NCBI GenBank assembly: GCA_035319185.1
Contig: DATHDF010000094.1
Location: 1 to 31,255, forward strand
DNA length: 31,255 bases
Reading direction: 5' to 3'
Origin: Fen-1308 sp035319185
Lineage (GTDB): Bacteria > Nitrospirota > Thermodesulfovibrionia > Thermodesulfovibrionales > Dissulfurispiraceae
Shown: positions 13,863 to 22,378 of the stretch, in pieces
Layout of the letters: every line of letters begins with the position of its first letter
Numbering within the stretch: the stretch's first letter is position 1
Translations under genes and position numbers: made by a program
Notes under the pieces: generated by a model
The model's database searches: none
The model's input: the letters and a program-made list of their open reading frames with translations, nothing else
What the model was told of the DNA's origin: nothing

Positions 13863-14564
13863 CTAGACAAGTCCCTTTAGGTATGCACTTCTTTCTTCGG
13901 TTTCGAACTTCTCAATGGCATACCTGAGCATTGTCCGCGGCATGGTCTTGTAATGCTTTTTCAGAAACCGCTCTTCAGCCCCCCTGTCGCGCTTACCCAC
14001 CTCTCTGAGCATCCATCCGACAGCCTTGTGGATCAAGTCATGCTTGTGGCGCAACAATCGTTCCGCGAGCCTGAAAGTATCGCCGAACCTGCCTTTGCGT
14101 ATGAAGTGGAATGTGGACATAATAGCCACTCGCTGGTTCCACAGCCGGCCGGAATCGCATAGCTCGTAAAGGACCGTCTTGTCCCTGTCGATAAGATAGG
14201 CGCCCAAAAGCTTGTCAGCCGACAGATCTACCAGGTCCCAATTGTTGACGCGCGAAAGATTGTCCAGATAGAACTGTACGATCTTCGCTCTTTCATCTTC
14301 GCCGGCCCGCAAAAACCTGTCGGTCAGGATGAGAAGCGCAGCGAGCCTGTGCTCGTGAATGCCCGAACGAAGGAGTTTTTTGACTTGAGCAAGCGATAGC
14401 CCGCGGTATTTCTTTGCAACGGCCCGGATGTCCGGCACAGATATGCCGATAAATATATCGCCTTCTGCATATCCGCCGGGATGCGCCTTGAAAAACCGCG
14501 GAAGGAAGTCGGCCTTGACCGGGTTTCCCAATGCCGCCAGTTCAGCCTTGATGTTGTCGATCAT
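13863..14564 (-). CDS. AlkD-type DNA alkylation repair glycosylase
   Basis: A HEAT-repeat DNA glycosylase that removes 3- and 7-alkylated purines. The 233-residue protein shows the family series EHRLAALLILTDRF, NNWDLVDLSADKLLG, LWNQRVAIMSTFHFIRKG, GWMLREVGKRD and PRTMLRYAIEKF. Trp and Asp in NWDLVD and Arg in WNQR correspond to the active-site Trp, Asp and Arg of Bacillus cereus AlkD. I chose ATG at 14564 because GGGGGAG is seven bases upstream; an ATG at 14591 would lie on the likely -10 box TATAAT (14591-14596). It is the first gene of a minus-strand group with the PAS protein 77 bases downstream of its stop. Confidence 0.92.
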   Translation of the reverse strand: MIDNIKAELAALGNPVKADFLPRFFKAHPGGYAEGDIFIGISVPDIRAVAKKYRGLSLAQVKKLLRSGIHEHRLAALLILTDRFLRAGEDERAKIVQFYLDNLSRVNNWDLVDLSADKLLGAYLIDRDKTVLYELCDSGRLWNQRVAIMSTFHFIRKGRFGDTFRLAERLLRHKHDLIHKAVGWMLREVGKRDRGAEERFLKKHYKTMPRTMLRYAIEKFETEERSAYLKGLV

Positions 14565-14590
14565 GATCTGTCTCCCCCGAAATGCCATCA

Positions 14591-14596
14591 ATTATA
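14591..14596 (-). promoter_or_regulatory. Possible -10 box of the alkD group
   Basis: TATAAT on the minus strand, 27 bases before the chosen alkD start. The best -35 candidate (TTGGCC) would need a 19-base spacer, so the assignment is weak. A small palindrome, CACAGCCTGTG, lies between the two hexamers near 14604-14614. Confidence 0.35.
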
Positions 14597-14630
14597 TAAC
14601 GTCACAGCCTGTGCAGGCCAATCCGGTCCC

Positions 14631-14659
14631 TTGGATATGACTGCGCATGTATCTATAAT
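14631..14659 (+). promoter_or_regulatory. Promoter of the pentose phosphate operon
   Basis: TTGGAT (14631-14636), a 17-base spacer and an exact TATAAT (14654-14659). The leader to the tkt start at 14731 is about 65 bases. No other promoter as good appears before 21.8 kb, so this one may serve all six pathway genes and the HAD gene. Confidence 0.6.
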
Positions 14660-14730
14660 AAGTTCAGGAGACATTAAAGCAGAAGTCATAGCTGCAAATG
14701 AAACGCAGCCATATAAAGGAGATCACTGGA

Positions 14731-16557
14731 ATGAGCGATGCTGCACATCTCGAAAAAATAGCGAGGCTTATAAGGTATTACATCCTCTTTTCTACTACCG
14801 AGGCCGGTTCAGGGCATCCGACGTCGGCGCTCTCGGCTGTAGAGCTTATGACAGGGCTGCTCTTCGGAGGGGCCTTCAGGTTCGACCTTGACAGGCCGGA
14901 GCATCCGAATAATGACCGGCTCATATTTTCTAAGGGTCATGCAACCCCTCTTTTCTACGCGCTGTGGGCGGCTGCCGGCAGAATCGGAGAGCAGGAACTG
15001 AGATCATACCGGAAGTTCGGCAGCGTGCTGGAAGGGCACCCTACAGTTGCATTTAAGTACACAGAAGCGGCTACAGGGTCTCTCGGGCAGGGGTTATCGA
15101 TCGGAGTCGGAGATGCTCTGAACGCTAAATATATCGATCAGCTGCCGTACAGGACTTATGTCCTTCTTGGTGACAGCGAGATGGCCGAAGGGTCGCAGTG
15201 GGAGGCCATGGAGATAGCGGCCTACTATAAGCTCGATAATCTGACCGGCATCATGGACGTGAACCGCCTGGGGCAGCGCGGCGAGACTATGTACGGCCGC
15301 GATCTGGCGTCGTATGAAAAGAAAGTCGCAGCTTTCGGATGGGAGCCTGTTGTTATCAACGGGCACGATATCGGCGAGGTAGTCGGCGCCTATGATAAAG
15401 CTATGGCGGTCAGGGATAAGCCCGTCATGATTATCGCCGGAACTGTCAAGGGCAAGGGGATATCTTTTATCGAGGACAAAAACGGCTGGCACGGCAAGGC
15501 CTTGAGCAAGGAAGAATTCAGAACGGCTATCGGAGAACTCGGTGCTGTCGATATGTCCGTAACCGGTGATGTAGCCAAACCCGAGGACCTGGCTGCCGCC
15601 GGCCCTGAACCGATTCCGGCAGCCCCCGCATCGTATGAGAGCAGCAAGGCGGTGGCCACTAGAGAGGCATACGGTCATGCCCTCAAGAGGATATTTCCAC
15701 AGTACCCCGCTATCGTTGTGCTCGATGGAGAGGTGAGTAATTCCACGTATGCCGAAATATTTGGGGACGCCTATCCGGAGAGGTTCTTCGAGATGTATAT
15801 TGCCGAACAGAACATGGCCGGGGCTGCGCTCGGCCTGGCACGCAGAGGGAAGGTCCCTTTTGCGTCAACCTTCGCAGCCTTCTGGACGAGGGCGTTCGAT
15901 CAGATACGCATGGGCCAGTATTCCAGGGCGAACATAAAGTTCTGCGGTTCTCATGCCGGGGTTTCGATAGGGGAGGATGGCCCTTCGCAGATGGGGCTCG
16001 AGGACATCGCAATGTTCAGGACGGTTAAGGATTGCGCTGTGCTCTATCCTTCCGACGCGGTCTCGACGGACAAGCTTGTGGAAGCGGCCGCGGCGCACAA
16101 AGGAATGGTCTATATCAGGACGACGCGCATGAAGACGCCCATCCTTTATGACAGCGCAGAACCTTTTGCAATAGGTGGCAGCAAGGTGCTGAGGCGCAGC
16201 GACAATGACAGGATCACCGTTGTGGCCGCCGGAGTAACGCTTTACGAGGCGCTGAGCGCATGTGACGAACTTATAAAGGAAGACGTCCATATCCGGGTAA
16301 TAGATCTCTACAGCATAAAGCCCATTGATGAACAAACGCTGAAGGAGGCTGCACTGGCCACCAAGGCGATTGTCACGGTTGAAGATCATGCACCTGAGGG
16401 TGGCATCGGTGAGGCGGTGCGAAGTGTGCTTCCCGGCGTCCTGATACATTCTCTTGCCGTCAGGAAGCTGCCCAGGAGCGGCAGACCGGACGAGCTGCTG
16501 GTGTTCGAGGAGATATCAAAAGAGGCGATCATACATAAGGTGAAGGAGCTCATATGA
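14731..16557 (+). CDS. tkt: Transketolase
   Basis: Thiamine-diphosphate enzyme moving two-carbon units in the non-oxidative pentose phosphate pathway. The 608-residue single chain has GSGHPTSALSAVELMTGLL, SKGHATPLFYALW, TPP-binding GDSEMAEGSQWEA with the later N of DVNRLGQRG, and the pyrimidine-domain segments EQNMAGAALGLA and HAGVSIGEDGPSQ. It closes with a C-terminal transketolase domain. It is shorter than the enterobacterial TktA by some 50 residues, as in the human-like/archaeal-like branch. ATG at 14731 has AAGGAG nine bases upstream; an ATG 33 bases earlier is less likely. Its stop overlaps the tal start by four bases (ATGA). First gene of the operon. Confidence 0.96.
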   Translation: MSDAAHLEKIARLIRYYILFSTTEAGSGHPTSALSAVELMTGLLFGGAFRFDLDRPEHPNNDRLIFSKGHATPLFYALWAAAGRIGEQELRSYRKFGSVLEGHPTVAFKYTEAATGSLGQGLSIGVGDALNAKYIDQLPYRTYVLLGDSEMAEGSQWEAMEIAAYYKLDNLTGIMDVNRLGQRGETMYGRDLASYEKKVAAFGWEPVVINGHDIGEVVGAYDKAMAVRDKPVMIIAGTVKGKGISFIEDKNGWHGKALSKEEFRTAIGELGAVDMSVTGDVAKPEDLAAAGPEPIPAAPASYESSKAVATREAYGHALKRIFPQYPAIVVLDGEVSNSTYAEIFGDAYPERFFEMYIAEQNMAGAALGLARRGKVPFASTFAAFWTRAFDQIRMGQYSRANIKFCGSHAGVSIGEDGPSQMGLEDIAMFRTVKDCAVLYPSDAVSTDKLVEAAAAHKGMVYIRTTRMKTPILYDSAEPFAIGGSKVLRRSDNDRITVVAAGVTLYEALSACDELIKEDVHIRVIDLYSIKPIDEQTLKEAALATKAIVTVEDHAPEGGIGEAVRSVLPGVLIHSLAVRKLPRSGRPDELLVFEEISKEAIIHKVKELI

Positions 16558-17420
16558 GGCCGGACGGTCTGAAGACGCGTATATTTCTGGATGGAGGAGA
16601 CCCGTCCGAAACGCGGGAGGCGATGGCGAGGCTCGGCTTTCTTGACGGCCAGACCACCAACCCGACACTGATCGCCAAGAACCCCGATGCAAAGGCCAGG
16701 CTCCAGAGGGGTGAAAAGTTCAGCGAAAATGAGATCTACGATTTCTATCGCGGCGTTGTGACGGAGATCTCAGGACTTATGCCTGCCGGGTCCGTGTCTG
16801 TTGAGGTATATGCCGATCGGGGCACTAAGGCCGAACAGATGCTGGAGCAGGGCAGGGAGATGTATCTCTGGATACCCAACGCGCATATCAAGTTCCCGTC
16901 GTCGACGGAAGGACTCAGGGCGGCTGAAATGGCGGTCAACATGGGTTTGCGCGTGAACATGACACTCTGTTTTACGCAGGGGCAGGCGGCGGCGGTATAT
17001 GCCGCCACTCGCGGCGCAAAAAAAGGCGAAGTCTTTGTCTCGCCGTTTGTCGGACGACTTGACGACCGCAAAGAAAACGGCATGGACCTTATCGCCAACA
17101 TAATCCGGATGTTCGGAAACAGCGACCATCATGTGGAGGTGCTTTCGGCCAGCGTCAGAAGCGCCTCCCATTTCTACTATTCGATTGCCCTGGGCTGCGA
17201 CATCGTGACGGTTCCATATGCAATACTGAACGACTGGGCTGAAAGCGGCTTCTCAATGCCGGGAGGAGATTATGTCTACAATTCGGCAGGTCTGGCGCCG
17301 ATGGAATATAAGCAAATCGATTTGTCGCGCAACTGGCGCGATTTCAATATAGCGCACGAATTGACCGAAAAGGGTATGGAGAGATTTTCAGCCGACTGGA
17401 ATCTTCTGATCAAGCGATGA
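16554..17420 (+). CDS. tal: Transaldolase-family protein
   Basis: Class I Schiff-base aldolase of the transaldolase/fructose-6-phosphate aldolase family, 288 residues. DGQTTNPTLIAK (31-42) is the hallmark phosphate-side motif, and the Schiff-base lysine is K113 in HIKFPSSTEG. NMTLCFTQGQA and SPFVGRLDDR follow, both conserved. It lies between short TalC types (about 215 residues) and the long E. coli TalB type (about 316). Placement between transketolase and RpiB argues for transaldolase activity, moving dihydroxyacetone from sedoheptulose-7-phosphate to glyceraldehyde-3-phosphate. Start and stop both overlap neighbours by four bases, so it is translationally coupled on both sides. Confidence 0.93.
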   Translation: MRPDGLKTRIFLDGGDPSETREAMARLGFLDGQTTNPTLIAKNPDAKARLQRGEKFSENEIYDFYRGVVTEISGLMPAGSVSVEVYADRGTKAEQMLEQGREMYLWIPNAHIKFPSSTEGLRAAEMAVNMGLRVNMTLCFTQGQAAAVYAATRGAKKGEVFVSPFVGRLDDRKENGMDLIANIIRMFGNSDHHVEVLSASVRSASHFYYSIALGCDIVTVPYAILNDWAESGFSMPGGDYVYNSAGLAPMEYKQIDLSRNWRDFNIAHELTEKGMERFSADWNLLIKR

Positions 17421-17890
17421 AAGTAGCTGTCGGATCGGATCATGGAGGTTATGTACTCAAGGGATCGATGATTGCTTTTCTTTTATCCAGGGGGTATAAC
17501 GTAGTCGATGCCGGGGCTCGGCAGCTTGATTCGTCCGATGACTATCCTGATTTTGCAAAGGCAGTTTCGGAGCTGGTTTTATCTGCTGAGGTTGACAGGG
17601 GTATACTTATATGCGGTAGCGGAGTAGGTGCATCCATAGCAGCCAATAAGTTCCCAGGGATACGGGCTGCACTTTGCCATGACTCTTTTTCAGCACATCA
17701 GGGAGTTGAAGACGACAATATGAATGTGCTGTGTCTGGGAGCCAGGGTAATAGGTGAGGAATTGGCTAAAGAGCTTGCTTTGATCTTCTTGAAAGCAGAA
17801 TTTTCGCATGCAGAAAGACATTTGCGCAGACTTGAGAAGGTTGATGCCATAGAAGGGGAGTTCATGATAGATGATCGAAGAAAGACATGA
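17417..17890 (+). CDS. rpiB: Ribose-5-phosphate isomerase B
   Basis: Interconverts ribulose-5-phosphate and ribose-5-phosphate. 157 residues with the family start KVAVGSDHGG, the catalytic Cys C66 in ICGSGVGASIAANK, and RAALCHDSFSAHQGVEDDNM ahead of NVLCLGARVIG. The HQGVEDDNMN form in place of REHNDAN is a recognised variant. The start overlaps the tal stop (ATGA) and the last 20 bases overlap zwf, so the chain of coupled translation continues. Product feeds both branches of the pathway encoded around it. Confidence 0.95.
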   Translation: MKVAVGSDHGGYVLKGSMIAFLLSRGYNVVDAGARQLDSSDDYPDFAKAVSELVLSAEVDRGILICGSGVGASIAANKFPGIRAALCHDSFSAHQGVEDDNMNVLCLGARVIGEELAKELALIFLKAEFSHAERHLRRLEKVDAIEGEFMIDDRRKT

Positions 17891-19421
17891 CATAATCGAC
17901 AGCAAATATCTGCAGTCATGTGATATTCCGCAGGAAGCATCTGAGATAGGACCGCACACCATCGTTATATTCGGCGGCAACGGCGACTTGAGCAGGAAGA
18001 AGCTCATGCCTTCCATATTCGGTCTTTGGAGTGACGGTGTCCTTCCAGACAGTTTTTCGGTACTGGGGTTCGGACGAAAGCCGCTCGGTGACGAGGAATT
18101 CCGCGAAGGTATGAAGGAAGCTGTGTCAGAGGCTGCCGGAGCTGCCGTGCAGACTTCGAAGTGGAATGAATTCAGCGGGCATCTTCATTATCTCTCCGGC
18201 GATGTTGCCGAAGAAGGGACAATGAAGCAGCTGGCGTCGAAACTGGAAGCGTTTTCAGCCGGGTCATCGGAGGGCAGCAGAGAGGTCATATATTACATGG
18301 CGGTGCCGCCCTCGGCGACATCCACCATAATAAGGAGGCTCTGCGATTTCAGGCTTTGCGCGGGGACTTTTAACGCCAAGATCATAGTGGAGAAGCCTTT
18401 CGGCGTTGACGGAGCTTCCGCCAGAAGGTTGAATGCCGTGCTGAAAGAGGCCTTTGACGAAAGCCGCACGTACAGGATCGACCACTATCTCGGTAAAGAG
18501 ACTGTGCAGAACATCATGTTTTTCAGATTTTCGAATGCGATATTCGAACAGGTCTGGAACTCCCGCTTTATCGACAATGTGCAGATAACCGTTGCCGAAG
18601 ACATCGGTATCGGCCACCGCGGGGAGTTTTACGAGGGCAGCGGCATAGTGCGCGACATCGTGCAAAACCATGTTATGCAGTTGATCGGCACGATTGCGAT
18701 GGAGCCGCCGGTCGGCTTCACGGCCAATTATATAAGGGACGAAAAGGTAAAGGTGGTGCGCTCCCTCAGGCCGCTGGACGCCGGCTATATCGACGGGAAT
18801 ATCGTAGCGGGGCAATATGGGCCCGGCATTATAAACGGGCAGAGGGTCGCCGGATATCGCGAGGAAGAGAACGTCTCTGCGACATCGAAAACCCCTACTT
18901 ATTTTGCCGGCAAGTTTTATATAGACAACCTCAGATGGGCGTCGGTGCCTTTCTTCGTAAGATGCGGCAAACGTCTGAAAAGGCGTGTCACCGAAATCTG
19001 CATGCAGTTCAGACAGCTTCCGCTCAGGCTCTTTGGCCGGACATGCGATGTGTTGCAGAATAACGTCCTTGTCATGACCGTCAATCCTGAGGAGAAGATA
19101 TCACTCCGTTTTAACGTGAAGTATCCGTATTCGCCGAACCAGGTGCAGGCGGCAAACATGGACTTTTGTTACAGGGGGGCTTTCGACAGGGAGCATCAGG
19201 ACGCATACAGCAGGCTGCTTGTAGATTGCATGAAGGGCGATCAGACCCTGTTCGTCAGGGAAGATATGGTTGAAGCTACGTGGGATGTTGTAGACCCCAT
19301 TATAGAAAGGTGGGGCAATCTGAGCTCAGCGAATTTTCCGAACTATGACGCCGGCTCGTGGGGGCCTGATGCGGCAGTGAACCTTATCGGCAGCGCCGGT
19401 TCACGGTGGCTCACCGAATAA
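17871..19421 (+). CDS. zwf: Glucose-6-phosphate 1-dehydrogenase
   Basis: First oxidative step, glucose-6-phosphate to 6-phosphogluconolactone. 516 residues. The nucleotide-binding loop is FGGNGDLSRKKL (34-45). EKPFG is at 174-178 and RIDHYLGKETVQN, with catalytic His205 and Lys208, starts at 202. These motifs, and the length, match bacterial G6PD closely. AAGGGGAG lies ten bases before the ATG at 17871. It overlaps rpiB by 20 bases. The GNGDLS wording of the loop differs from the more usual GASGDL, but keeps the glycines needed. Cofactor choice cannot be read safely from this alone. Confidence 0.96.
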   Translation: MIEERHDIIDSKYLQSCDIPQEASEIGPHTIVIFGGNGDLSRKKLMPSIFGLWSDGVLPDSFSVLGFGRKPLGDEEFREGMKEAVSEAAGAAVQTSKWNEFSGHLHYLSGDVAEEGTMKQLASKLEAFSAGSSEGSREVIYYMAVPPSATSTIIRRLCDFRLCAGTFNAKIIVEKPFGVDGASARRLNAVLKEAFDESRTYRIDHYLGKETVQNIMFFRFSNAIFEQVWNSRFIDNVQITVAEDIGIGHRGEFYEGSGIVRDIVQNHVMQLIGTIAMEPPVGFTANYIRDEKVKVVRSLRPLDAGYIDGNIVAGQYGPGIINGQRVAGYREEENVSATSKTPTYFAGKFYIDNLRWASVPFFVRCGKRLKRRVTEICMQFRQLPLRLFGRTCDVLQNNVLVMTVNPEEKISLRFNVKYPYSPNQVQAANMDFCYRGAFDREHQDAYSRLLVDCMKGDQTLFVREDMVEATWDVVDPIIERWGNLSSANFPNYDAGSWGPDAAVNLIGSAGSRWLTE

Positions 19422-19436
19422 TCCCGGAGGAGAAGG

Positions 19437-20189
19437 ATGATGACGGACCCCTGTATTCATGTATTCGACGACAGAAAAGAGATGAACTCGTTCCTGATAA
19501 AGAAGTGGACCGAGATCGGGATGGAGTGCATTGAACGCAGGGGGGTGTTCGCTGCTGCGCTGTCCGGAGGGGGGACGCCAACTGAATTCTACCGAGAACT
19601 TGCATCTGCAAGTAGTGCTTTCCCATGGGACAAGACCCACATCTTTCTGGTTGATGAAAGGTTTGTTCCTATCAGCGAAGCTGTCAGCAACTTCGGTATG
19701 CTGAGGACCTGCCTGCTGTCGGGCCTGAATATGCCTCCAGGCAATATCCATTTCATCATGACCGATACCGCATCTCCGGTAACTTCTGCAAACGAATACG
19801 AGGAGGAGCTGATGAGCTTCTTCGGTCTGATCGTCGGAGAGGTCCCGGTGTTCGACTTCATCGGCCTCGGTCTCGGAGCGGACGGCCATACGGCATCGCT
19901 TTTCCCCGGCTCGCCGGAAGCGGAAGTGCCGCTAGCCCCCGAAAGCAGCAGGCTTGTCGTAGCCGTGCGGCGCGACAACGTAATGTATGCGCGCGTCAGC
20001 CTTACCCTGACGGTGATCAACAACGCAAGGGATGTTGTTTTTATTGTAACCGGGGGTAGCAAGGCTGCGATAGTCAAGCGGGTTGTCGAAGACAGGGATA
20101 TGGGGTTCCCGGCATCCAGGGTGGAACCTTCAAGCGGCAATCTGACGTTTGTGCTGGATTCCGAAGCAGCCTCGATGCTCAATAAATGA
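19437..20189 (+). CDS. pgl: 6-phosphogluconolactonase
   Basis: Hydrolyses the lactone from Zwf. 250 residues of the NagB/Pgl (DevB) family: LSGGGTPTEFY (42-52), LVDERFVP (71-78), GLGLGADGHTASLFPGS with the catalytic His, and a C-terminal lid segment. GGAGGAGAAGG just upstream of the ATG is a strong ribosome site. Fifteen bases separate it from zwf. The ADGHTASLFPGS motif marks Pgl over glucosamine-6-phosphate deaminase. Confidence 0.95.
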   Translation: MMTDPCIHVFDDRKEMNSFLIKKWTEIGMECIERRGVFAAALSGGGTPTEFYRELASASSAFPWDKTHIFLVDERFVPISEAVSNFGMLRTCLLSGLNMPPGNIHFIMTDTASPVTSANEYEEELMSFFGLIVGEVPVFDFIGLGLGADGHTASLFPGSPEAEVPLAPESSRLVVAVRRDNVMYARVSLTLTVINNARDVVFIVTGGSKAAIVKRVVEDRDMGFPASRVEPSSGNLTFVLDSEAASMLNK

Positions 20190-20223
20190 CTGCAAATCCG
20201 AAAGCTGGATAAAGGAGAAACGT

Positions 20224-21126
20224 ATGCAGATAGGAATGGCCGGTCTCGGAAGGATGGGAATGAACATGGCCGTCCGCCTGGTCAAGGGGGGGCACAAGGT
20301 CGTCGCTTATAACCGAACCCGCGCAAAGGTCGATGCGATAGTGAAAGAGGGGGCCATAGGCGCATACTCGATGGAAGAACTTGTACGCAGGCTTGCCCCT
20401 CCCAGATTTGTATGGCTGATGCTGCCTGCCGGCAAGACAGTTGATGATCATATCGATGAGCTGAAGGGGTTGCTGCAGAAGGGTGACACAATAATCGACG
20501 GCGGCAACAGCTTTTATAAGGATGATCTCAGGCGAAGCGAGGCGCTCAAGGCTGAAGGAATCAACTATCTTGATATCGGCGTGAGCGGCGGCATCTGGGG
20601 TCTTAAGGTAGGCTATTGCCAGATGATCGGCGGAGATTATGAGGCGTTCAAAAGGCTTGAGCCTGCAATAGCAACCCTCGCGCCTAAGGACGGATACATG
20701 TATTGCGGCCCGTCCGGGGCGGGCCACTTTGTGAAGATGGTGCACAACGGGATAGAATACGGCATGCTGCAGGCCTATGGCGAAGGTTTTGCGATTATGA
20801 AGGCGTCTCCGTATGCTGCTAACCTTGAATTCGAAAAGGTGGCACATCTCTGGAACCAGGGCAGCGTCGTAAGGTCGTGGCTGCTTGAGCTTGCGGAAGA
20901 CGCATTTGCAAAGGACCCGGACCTCTCGACTATAAAGGGATATGTGGAGGACTCCGGCGAAGGCAGATGGACGGTGCTTCAGGCCATCGAATCATCGGTT
21001 CCGGCGCCGGTGCTCGCGCTTTCCCTGCTGCAGCGCTTTCGGTCCCGGGAGTCGGACTCTTTCTCTGACAGGCTCATAGCTGCTCTCAGGAACGAGTTCG
21101 GCGGGCACGCTGTGAAAAAAGAATAA
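20224..21126 (+). CDS. gnd: 6-phosphogluconate dehydrogenase, decarboxylating, short form
   Basis: Converts 6-phosphogluconate to ribulose-5-phosphate and CO2. This is the short form (300 residues; E. coli Gnd has about 470), as in Bacillus YqeC-like enzymes. It has MQIGMAGLGRMGMNMA with GxGxxG, GGNSFYKDD, DIGVSGGIWGLKVGYC, and the catalytic Lys in GAGHFVKMVHNGIEYGM. After the second strand it reads YNRTRAK, the Asn-Arg-Thr pattern that favours NADP; short forms are often NAD-linked, so the reading here is inference. AAAGGAG is six bases before the ATG at 20224; an ORF extension upstream overlaps pgl and lacks a site. Last pathway gene. Confidence 0.95.
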   Translation: MQIGMAGLGRMGMNMAVRLVKGGHKVVAYNRTRAKVDAIVKEGAIGAYSMEELVRRLAPPRFVWLMLPAGKTVDDHIDELKGLLQKGDTIIDGGNSFYKDDLRRSEALKAEGINYLDIGVSGGIWGLKVGYCQMIGGDYEAFKRLEPAIATLAPKDGYMYCGPSGAGHFVKMVHNGIEYGMLQAYGEGFAIMKASPYAANLEFEKVAHLWNQGSVVRSWLLELAEDAFAKDPDLSTIKGYVEDSGEGRWTVLQAIESSVPAPVLALSLLQRFRSRESDSFSDRLIAALRNEFGGHAVKKE

Positions 21127-21140
21127 GGAGGCGAGCAACG

Positions 21141-21782
21141 ATGGAATGCAAGACGGACGGCAGGCTTGAAAGCGGGCCTATTGCGACCCTGTTCCTCGAT
21201 GTCGGAGGCGTTCTGCTGACGAACGGATGGGATCGTTCTATGAGGAAGAGGGCTGCGGAACTATACAAGCTTGACCACGACGAGATGAACGAACGCCACC
21301 ATCTGACATTCGACACATATGAGCAGGGCAAACTCAGCCTGGACACTTATCTCGACAGGGTTGTATTTTATGAACAGCGCAGCTTTACGCGTGACGAGTT
21401 TAAGGAATTCATGTTTTCGCAATCAAAGCCTTTCCCGGAGATGATAGATTTGATTTGCAGTCTCAAAAGCCGCTACAGGATCAGGACCGCGGCTGTAAGC
21501 AACGAGGGACGGGAACTTACCCAGTATCGTATCAGGGCGTTCGGGCTAAGGAATTTCATAGATTTCTTCGTTGCGTCATGTTTCGTACATGTGCGCAAGC
21601 CGGACGAGGACATCTTCAGGATAGCGCAGGACCTTTGCGGCGCATCTCCGGAAGAGGTGCTGTACATCGATGACAGGGCCATGTTCGTAGATGTGGCGGA
21701 AGGTCTCGGTTTCCGTGGACTGCACCACACGGGATATGTGTCCACCATAGAGGCCCTTGCAGGGTACGGACTGGCTTTGTGA
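21141..21782 (+). CDS. HAD-superfamily hydrolase (phosphatase-like)
   Basis: 213 residues of the HAD-IA type. Motif I is LFLDVGGVLLTN: the first Asp, the nucleophile, is present, while the usual second Asp is Gly, common in YihX-like members. Motif II lies in AAVSNEGRELTQY, and motif III/IV in RKPDEDIFRIAQDL and LYIDDRAMFVDVAEGLGF. A helical cap sits between motifs I and II. AAGGAGG, about nine bases before the ATG, and 14 bases from gnd place it in the pentose phosphate operon. It may dephosphorylate a sugar phosphate or repair a damaged side product; the substrate is unknown. Confidence 0.88.
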   Translation: MECKTDGRLESGPIATLFLDVGGVLLTNGWDRSMRKRAAELYKLDHDEMNERHHLTFDTYEQGKLSLDTYLDRVVFYEQRSFTRDEFKEFMFSQSKPFPEMIDLICSLKSRYRIRTAAVSNEGRELTQYRIRAFGLRNFIDFFVASCFVHVRKPDEDIFRIAQDLCGASPEEVLYIDDRAMFVDVAEGLGFRGLHHTGYVSTIEALAGYGLAL

Positions 21783-21807
21783 TCAGGGCGAAGTTTTGAT
21801 ATATAAT
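21777..21807 (+). promoter_or_regulatory. Possible internal promoter before the GNAT and peptide transporter genes
   Basis: An exact TATAAT (21802-21807) lies in the 53-base gap after the HAD gene. The nearest -35-like hexamer is TTGTGA (21777-21782) at a long 19-base spacing. It would let the next four genes be read separately from the pathway operon. Confidence 0.4.
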
Positions 21808-21835
21808 AGGTCAAGATCTGTGCTGGGGGACTGCA

Positions 21836-22378
21836 ATGGAATCTAGCCGAAAAATCACTGCGAGGAATGGGCATGAAATCATACTGCGTCCTGCCGTCCC
21901 GGAAGACTCTGCCGCGATCTTAAGGACCATTAAATCTCCTGCTCCTGAACGCAGCTACATACTGGCAGAGCAGGTCGGCAACAGCGCTGATGCGGAAAGA
22001 AATTATCTGGCTTCTCTCGACACCGAAAAGAGCCTTCTGCTTGTTGCAACCGAAAATAGTGAAGTCATAGGCGTGCTTGCTGTCGTACAGGCTGATCAGG
22101 GCAAGAGACATGAGGCGGCGGGGGGGGCGCATATAGGCTTGCACATATCCGATGGACATCGCGGACTTGGAATAGGATCAGGCATGCTTGCGTACGCCAC
22201 GGAATGGGCTGTCGCGCGCGGCTTTACGATGCTGGATGCATGCATATTTACAACCAATATGGTTTCGCTTAACATCTTCAAAAGGGCAGGGTTCTCTGAA
22301 GAAAACCTCAAGTTGCGCAAGATCCGTTTCGGCAATGAGTGCATAGCCGAGGTTTGCGTTGTTAAATGCCTCGACTGA
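21836..22378 (+). CDS. GNAT-family N-acetyltransferase
   Basis: 180 residues, single GNAT fold. The N-terminal LRPAVPEDSAAILR start is standard. The acetyl-CoA pyrophosphate loop is HRGLGIGSGMLAYA, a close fit to the R/Q-x-x-G-x-G/A rule, and NMVSLNIFKRAGFSEE is the usual C-terminal helix-turn. The acceptor may be a protein, amine or antibiotic and cannot be told. GGGGGA lies six bases before the ATG. The stop overlaps the next gene by 13 bases, tying it to a peptide-binding lipoprotein. Confidence 0.9.
   Translation: MESSRKITARNGHEIILRPAVPEDSAAILRTIKSPAPERSYILAEQVGNSADAERNYLASLDTEKSLLLVATENSEVIGVLAVVQADQGKRHEAAGGAHIGLHISDGHRGLGIGSGMLAYATEWAVARGFTMLDACIFTTNMVSLNIFKRAGFSEENLKLRKIRFGNECIAEVCVVKCLD

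Noticed and set aside
14604..14614. CACAGCCTGTG as an SOS (LexA) box before alkD
   Set aside because: LexA boxes of the CTGT-N8-ACAG type need wider spacing; this palindrome has a single central base.
15094..16449. Several minus-strand frames of 60-194 codons inside the transketolase gene
   Set aside because: They lie wholly within tkt, which is certain, and lack motifs or ribosome sites.
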